DNA of 64,000 nt, taken from NCBI RefSeq assembly GCF_003443875.1, contig NZ_CP027482.1, forward strand, positions 1,674,001 through 1,738,000. Direction: 5' to 3'. Both the position numbers and the translations under genes were made by a program. Below the pieces are notes generated by a model. It was not told the DNA's origin, did not search any database, and worked only from the letters and a program-made list of their open reading frames with translations. The number at the start of each line of letters is the position of its first letter. The first letter of the stretch is position 1. Shown piece after piece: positions 61,269 to 64,000 of this stretch. The stretch comes from Aeromicrobium sp. A1-2 (GTDB lineage Bacteria > Actinomycetota > Actinomycetes > Propionibacteriales > Nocardioidaceae).

Positions 61269-62468
61269 CTATCGGCGTGGCCCGGCCAGCTCGACCAGGA
61301 CGGCGACGCCTGCGGCCGCCTCGGCGAACGACGTCGCGAGCGGCGACAGACCCAGCCGGATCAGATCAGGCTCACGGAAGTCCGGCACGACTCCCTGCTG
61401 GGTCATCTCCACGCTGACGCGGCGGGCGTCCGGGTGACGCACCGTGACGTGGCTTCCCCGCAGAGCGGGCTCGCGCGGGGTCACGATCTCCATCCCGGCC
61501 TCGTCGAGAAGCTCCACGACGTACGCCGTGAGCTGCTCGGACTTGCGTCTGATCGCCGCCAGACCAGCCTCGGCGACGAGGCGGACGCCCTCCTGGACCG
61601 CCAGGATGCCCGGGACCGACGGAGTGCCGCTCAACATCTTCCTGATCGAGGGCGCGGCCTCGTAGGTTTCGGACATCGCGAACAGGTCTGCCGCGCTCCA
61701 CCACCCCGCGATCGGTTGACTGCTCGCGGCCAGGTGTCGTGCCGCGACGTACATGAACGCCGGCGCTCCGGGACCACCGTTGAGGTACTTGTACGTGCAG
61801 CCGACCGCGAAGTCGACCGAGTCGCGGTCCAGCTCGATCGGCACGACTCCCACGGAGTGGCACAGGTCCCAGATCACGACCGCCCCCGCAGCGTGGATCC
61901 GGGTGGTGAGCGCCGGCAGGTCCAGCAGCGTGCCCGACCGGTAGTCGACCTGGCTCAGGACGACCACGGCCGTGCGATCGCTCAACGCGCCGCCCAGCAA
62001 CTCCACCGTCACGTTCTCGACCAGATCGGGCTCGAGCCAACGGACCGTCATGCCGCGCGACGCGGCGACCGACTCCACCAGATAGCGGTCGGTGGGGAAG
62101 TTGGTCGCATCAATCAGGATCTCGTCGCGATCAGGACGCACTCCCGCCGCGGCGTGCAGCAGCTTGTAGATGTTGACCGACGTCGAGTCCGCGATGACCG
62201 TTTGGCCGGCTGCCGCTCCGAGCAGAGCGGCCCCCAGCTCGTCACCGACCGTCACGGGCAGCGCGACCCACGACTCCTCCCAGCCGCGGATCAGCCGCCC
62301 GCCCCACTCCTCGCGCACGAAGCTCGCCAACCGGTCGGCCGTCGCCGCAGGCAGTCGTCCGAGGGAGTTTCCGTCAAGGTACGCGACGAGATCGTCGTCG
62401 ATCAGGAAGCGTTCGCGGAACCCTGCCAGCGGGTCGGCACGGTCCAGGACGTCAGAGGGTGTGGCCAT
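61269..62468 (-). CDS. kynU: kynureninase
   Basis: 399 residues. LDGNSLGRLPAAT and DSTSVNIYKLLHAAAGVRPDRDEI, PLP lysine in GCTYKYLNGGPGAPAFMYV. Hydrolyses kynurenine to anthranilate and alanine. No other kynurenine-pathway genes in the window. Confidence 0.94.
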   Translation of the reverse strand: MATPSDVLDRADPLAGFRERFLIDDDLVAYLDGNSLGRLPAATADRLASFVREEWGGRLIRGWEESWVALPVTVGDELGAALLGAAAGQTVIADSTSVNIYKLLHAAAGVRPDRDEILIDATNFPTDRYLVESVAASRGMTVRWLEPDLVENVTVELLGGALSDRTAVVVLSQVDYRSGTLLDLPALTTRIHAAGAVVIWDLCHSVGVVPIELDRDSVDFAVGCTYKYLNGGPGAPAFMYVAARHLAASSQPIAGWWSAADLFAMSETYEAAPSIRKMLSGTPSVPGILAVQEGVRLVAEAGLAAIRRKSEQLTAYVVELLDEAGMEIVTPREPALRGSHVTVRHPDARRVSVEMTQQGVVPDFREPDLIRLGLSPLATSFAEAAAGVAVLVELAGPRR

Positions 62469-62508
62469 CGGGTGATGCTCTCATGGATCACGCGGTACGT
62501 TGACGCCC

Positions 62509-64000
62509 ATGTCGAACCTGTCTCAGCTCCGTGTCGGTCGTGGTGTGGCCGACATCACCGGCGAGCCCTGGGGCGCGGGGATGATGGGCTACGGCATGCC
62601 GGAGCAGCGCACCGAGGGCATCCTGACCCGTCAGTACGCCCGGGCGTTCGTGTTCGACGATGGCGCGCAGCAGGTGGTCCTGGTCGTCGCGGACATCGCG
62701 ATGTTCTTCCAGGCCACGACCGCCGCGGTGCTCGAGCGGCTCGCCGAGGTGCACGGCGAGACGCTCTCCGCCACCAACGTCGTCCTGACCGCAACGCACA
62801 CGCATTGCGGGCCCGGCGGCCACGGCCACCACTTGCTCTACAACATCACGACCGGAGGATTCCACCGGCGGACGTTCGACCGCATCGTGTCAGGCGTCGT
62901 GCAGGCGATCTCGCGGGCGGTGGACGATCTCGCCCCCTCGACGCTCGTGCTCAACCGCGGCGAGCTCACCACGGCCAGCGCCAACCGCAGCCAGTCGGCG
63001 TTCGACCGCGACCCGGACGATGACCGGGCCCACTTCCCGGGCTCGGTCGATCCCATGACGACTCTCCTGCGGATCGAGCGGGACGACACGTTGGTCGGTG
63101 CGATCAACTGGTTCGCGGTGCACAACACATCGATGACCAATCGCAACCGGCTGATCAGCTCGGACAACAAGGGCTGGGCTGCGTACGCGTGGGAGAGCGA
63201 GGGCGCTGCGCCCCGCACCGCCGAGGCGGCACTGGTCACGGCCTTCGCGCAGACCAATGCGGGCGACATCTCCCCCAACCTGGACCTCAAGCCCGGCACA
63301 GGCCCAACTGATGACGAGCGTGAGAACACCCGGATCATCGCGGAGCGGCAGCTCGCCGCGGCCCGCGATCTGGCGGCCGAGGGTGGCGAGGTCCTCGAGC
63401 CGGTCGTCGACGCCCGGCTCGTCCACCTCGACATGGCCCGGCAGGTCACGCCGCACGGCCGCACCAGCCCCGGCATCCTGGGCGCAAGCTTCGCGGCCGG
63501 CAAGCTGACCGACGGGCCGGGTTCACCGCTGTTCGACGAGGGCAAGAACAACCCGTTCTTCGACCGGATCAGTCGCCGGCTCTACCGCAGGTCCCCCGCG
63601 CTCGCCGCGAGCCAGGCACCCAAGGACCTGGCGATCCCGGTGGGCCTGATGCGTTGGGCCCAGGACCGTTTCCCGGTGCAGATCGTGCGCATCGGCAGCC
63701 TGTACCTGGTGTGCCTCCCGTTCGAGGTCACGATCGTGTCGGGGCTGCGCATCCGCCGCCGGGTCGCCGAGGTCCTCGGTACCGACCTGGACCACGTGTT
63801 GTGCCAGGGATATGCCAACGGATTCGGGCACTACGTCACGACGCCCGAGGAGTACGCAGTCCAGCGGTACGAGGGTGGCAGCACGATCTTCGGCCGGCAC
63901 GAGCTCGACGCGTTGATCGGCGCCGCCGTGGGGCTGGCCGAAGCGATGAGTGACGGCACCCCCGTGGAGTCCGGCGAGCCGCCGCGGCCGCACCGCCTGC
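62509..64000 (+). CDS. neutral/alkaline non-lysosomal ceramidase, 3' end beyond window
   Basis: Open from ATG 62509 to the window edge (about 497 codons seen of a usual ~650). RVGRGVADITGEPWGAGMMGYG, LTATHTHCGPGGHGHHLLYNIT, and catalytic Ser region QTNAGDISPNL match neutral ceramidases. No obvious signal peptide at the annotated start. Such enzymes hydrolyse ceramide. Far C-terminus not visible. Confidence 0.85.
   Translation, partial: MSNLSQLRVGRGVADITGEPWGAGMMGYGMPEQRTEGILTRQYARAFVFDDGAQQVVLVVADIAMFFQATTAAVLERLAEVHGETLSATNVVLTATHTHCGPGGHGHHLLYNITTGGFHRRTFDRIVSGVVQAISRAVDDLAPSTLVLNRGELTTASANRSQSAFDRDPDDDRAHFPGSVDPMTTLLRIERDDTLVGAINWFAVHNTSMTNRNRLISSDNKGWAAYAWESEGAAPRTAEAALVTAFAQTNAGDISPNLDLKPGTGPTDDERENTRIIAERQLAAARDLAAEGGEVLEPVVDARLVHLDMARQVTPHGRTSPGILGASFAAGKLTDGPGSPLFDEGKNNPFFDRISRRLYRRSPALAASQAPKDLAIPVGLMRWAQDRFPVQIVRIGSLYLVCLPFEVTIVSGLRIRRRVAEVLGTDLDHVLCQGYANGFGHYVTTPEEYAVQRYEGGSTIFGRHELDALIGAAVGLAEAMSDGTPVESGEPPRPHRL

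Noticed and set aside
60504-63023. 839-residue plus-strand open frame
   Set aside because: Runs antisense across dapB and kynU and then out of frame into the ceramidase gene; no recognisable domain.

Overview
The window is a gene-dense, high-GC actinobacterial chromosome segment. Gene order closely follows the Mycobacterium tuberculosis Rv2718c-Rv2773c neighbourhood: nrdR, LysM/ChiZ-like gene, lexA, hflX-dapF-miaA, a LigB-like gene, miaB, recX-recA, DUF3046, ClgR-like HTH, pgsA, ftsK, RNase J, dapA, dfrA-thyA, dapB. The mix with an AzlCD pair, a GluABCD importer and several Tat or Sec secreted esterases suggests the Nocardioidaceae (Aeromicrobium- or Nocardioides-like). That placement is inferred from protein resemblance, not from a search. 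No rRNA, tRNA, CRISPR array, insertion sequence or prophage was seen.

Layout. 1-4.2 kb: an edge-truncated VapC toxin with its VapB antitoxin, unknown small proteins, an oxidoreductase and an HD protein. 4.2-8 kb: the B12-dependent ribonucleotide reductase nrdJ and its regulator nrdR, with two NrdR-box-like palindromes 32 bp apart. 8-12 kb: zinc-ribbon protein, GlsB-like protein, Dps, and a YciI/DGPF protein with an ECF42-type sigma factor. 11.8-20 kb: envelope and secreted functions (beta-helix protein, amidotransferase, PhoD phosphatase, cutinase) and a decayed penicillin-binding protein. 20-24.6 kb: SOS region with a LysM protein beside LexA-box-like sites, BrkB/YihY, lexA, galE. 24.6-34.5 kb: DNA repair, tRNA modification and lysine synthesis (dinG, hflX, dapF, miaA, HhH-GPD, miaB). 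34.6-38.8 kb: a truncated Lsr2-like protein, membrane thiol-redox pair CcdA/TlpA and a secreted lipase. 38.9-42.2 kb: glutamate-type ABC importer. 42-45 kb: thioesterase-like, beta-propeller, PadR and GNAT genes. 44.9-51.4 kb: recX-recA, DUF3046, HTH, cinA, pgsA, ftsK. 51.4-64 kb: sirohydrochlorin chelatase, RNase J, dapA, a thioesterase, a DUF559 nuclease-like gene between repeat clusters, dfrA-thyA, GNAT-azlCD, dapB, kynureninase and a partial neutral ceramidase.

How genes work together. dapF, dapA and dapB serve one pathway (diaminopimelate/lysine). thyA-dfrA close the folate cycle needed for dTMP, and nrdJ supplies deoxynucleotides. lexA, recA and the LysM gene each have LexA-box-like palindromes upstream and look like one SOS regulon. 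Many adjacent genes share ATGA or GTGA stop-start overlaps, so translational coupling is common.

Most unusual items: (1) the DUF559 gene flanked on both sides by three copies each of a ~17-20 bp motif in direct and inverted orientation, with a relative after the Lsr2-like gene; (2) an Lsr2-like protein ending just where the C-terminal DNA-binding domain should begin; (3) a PBP gene with a frameshift and apparent loss of the KTG region; (4) the SOS-box-rich LysM gene; (5) a tiny gene with a +1 frameshift in an A-run.
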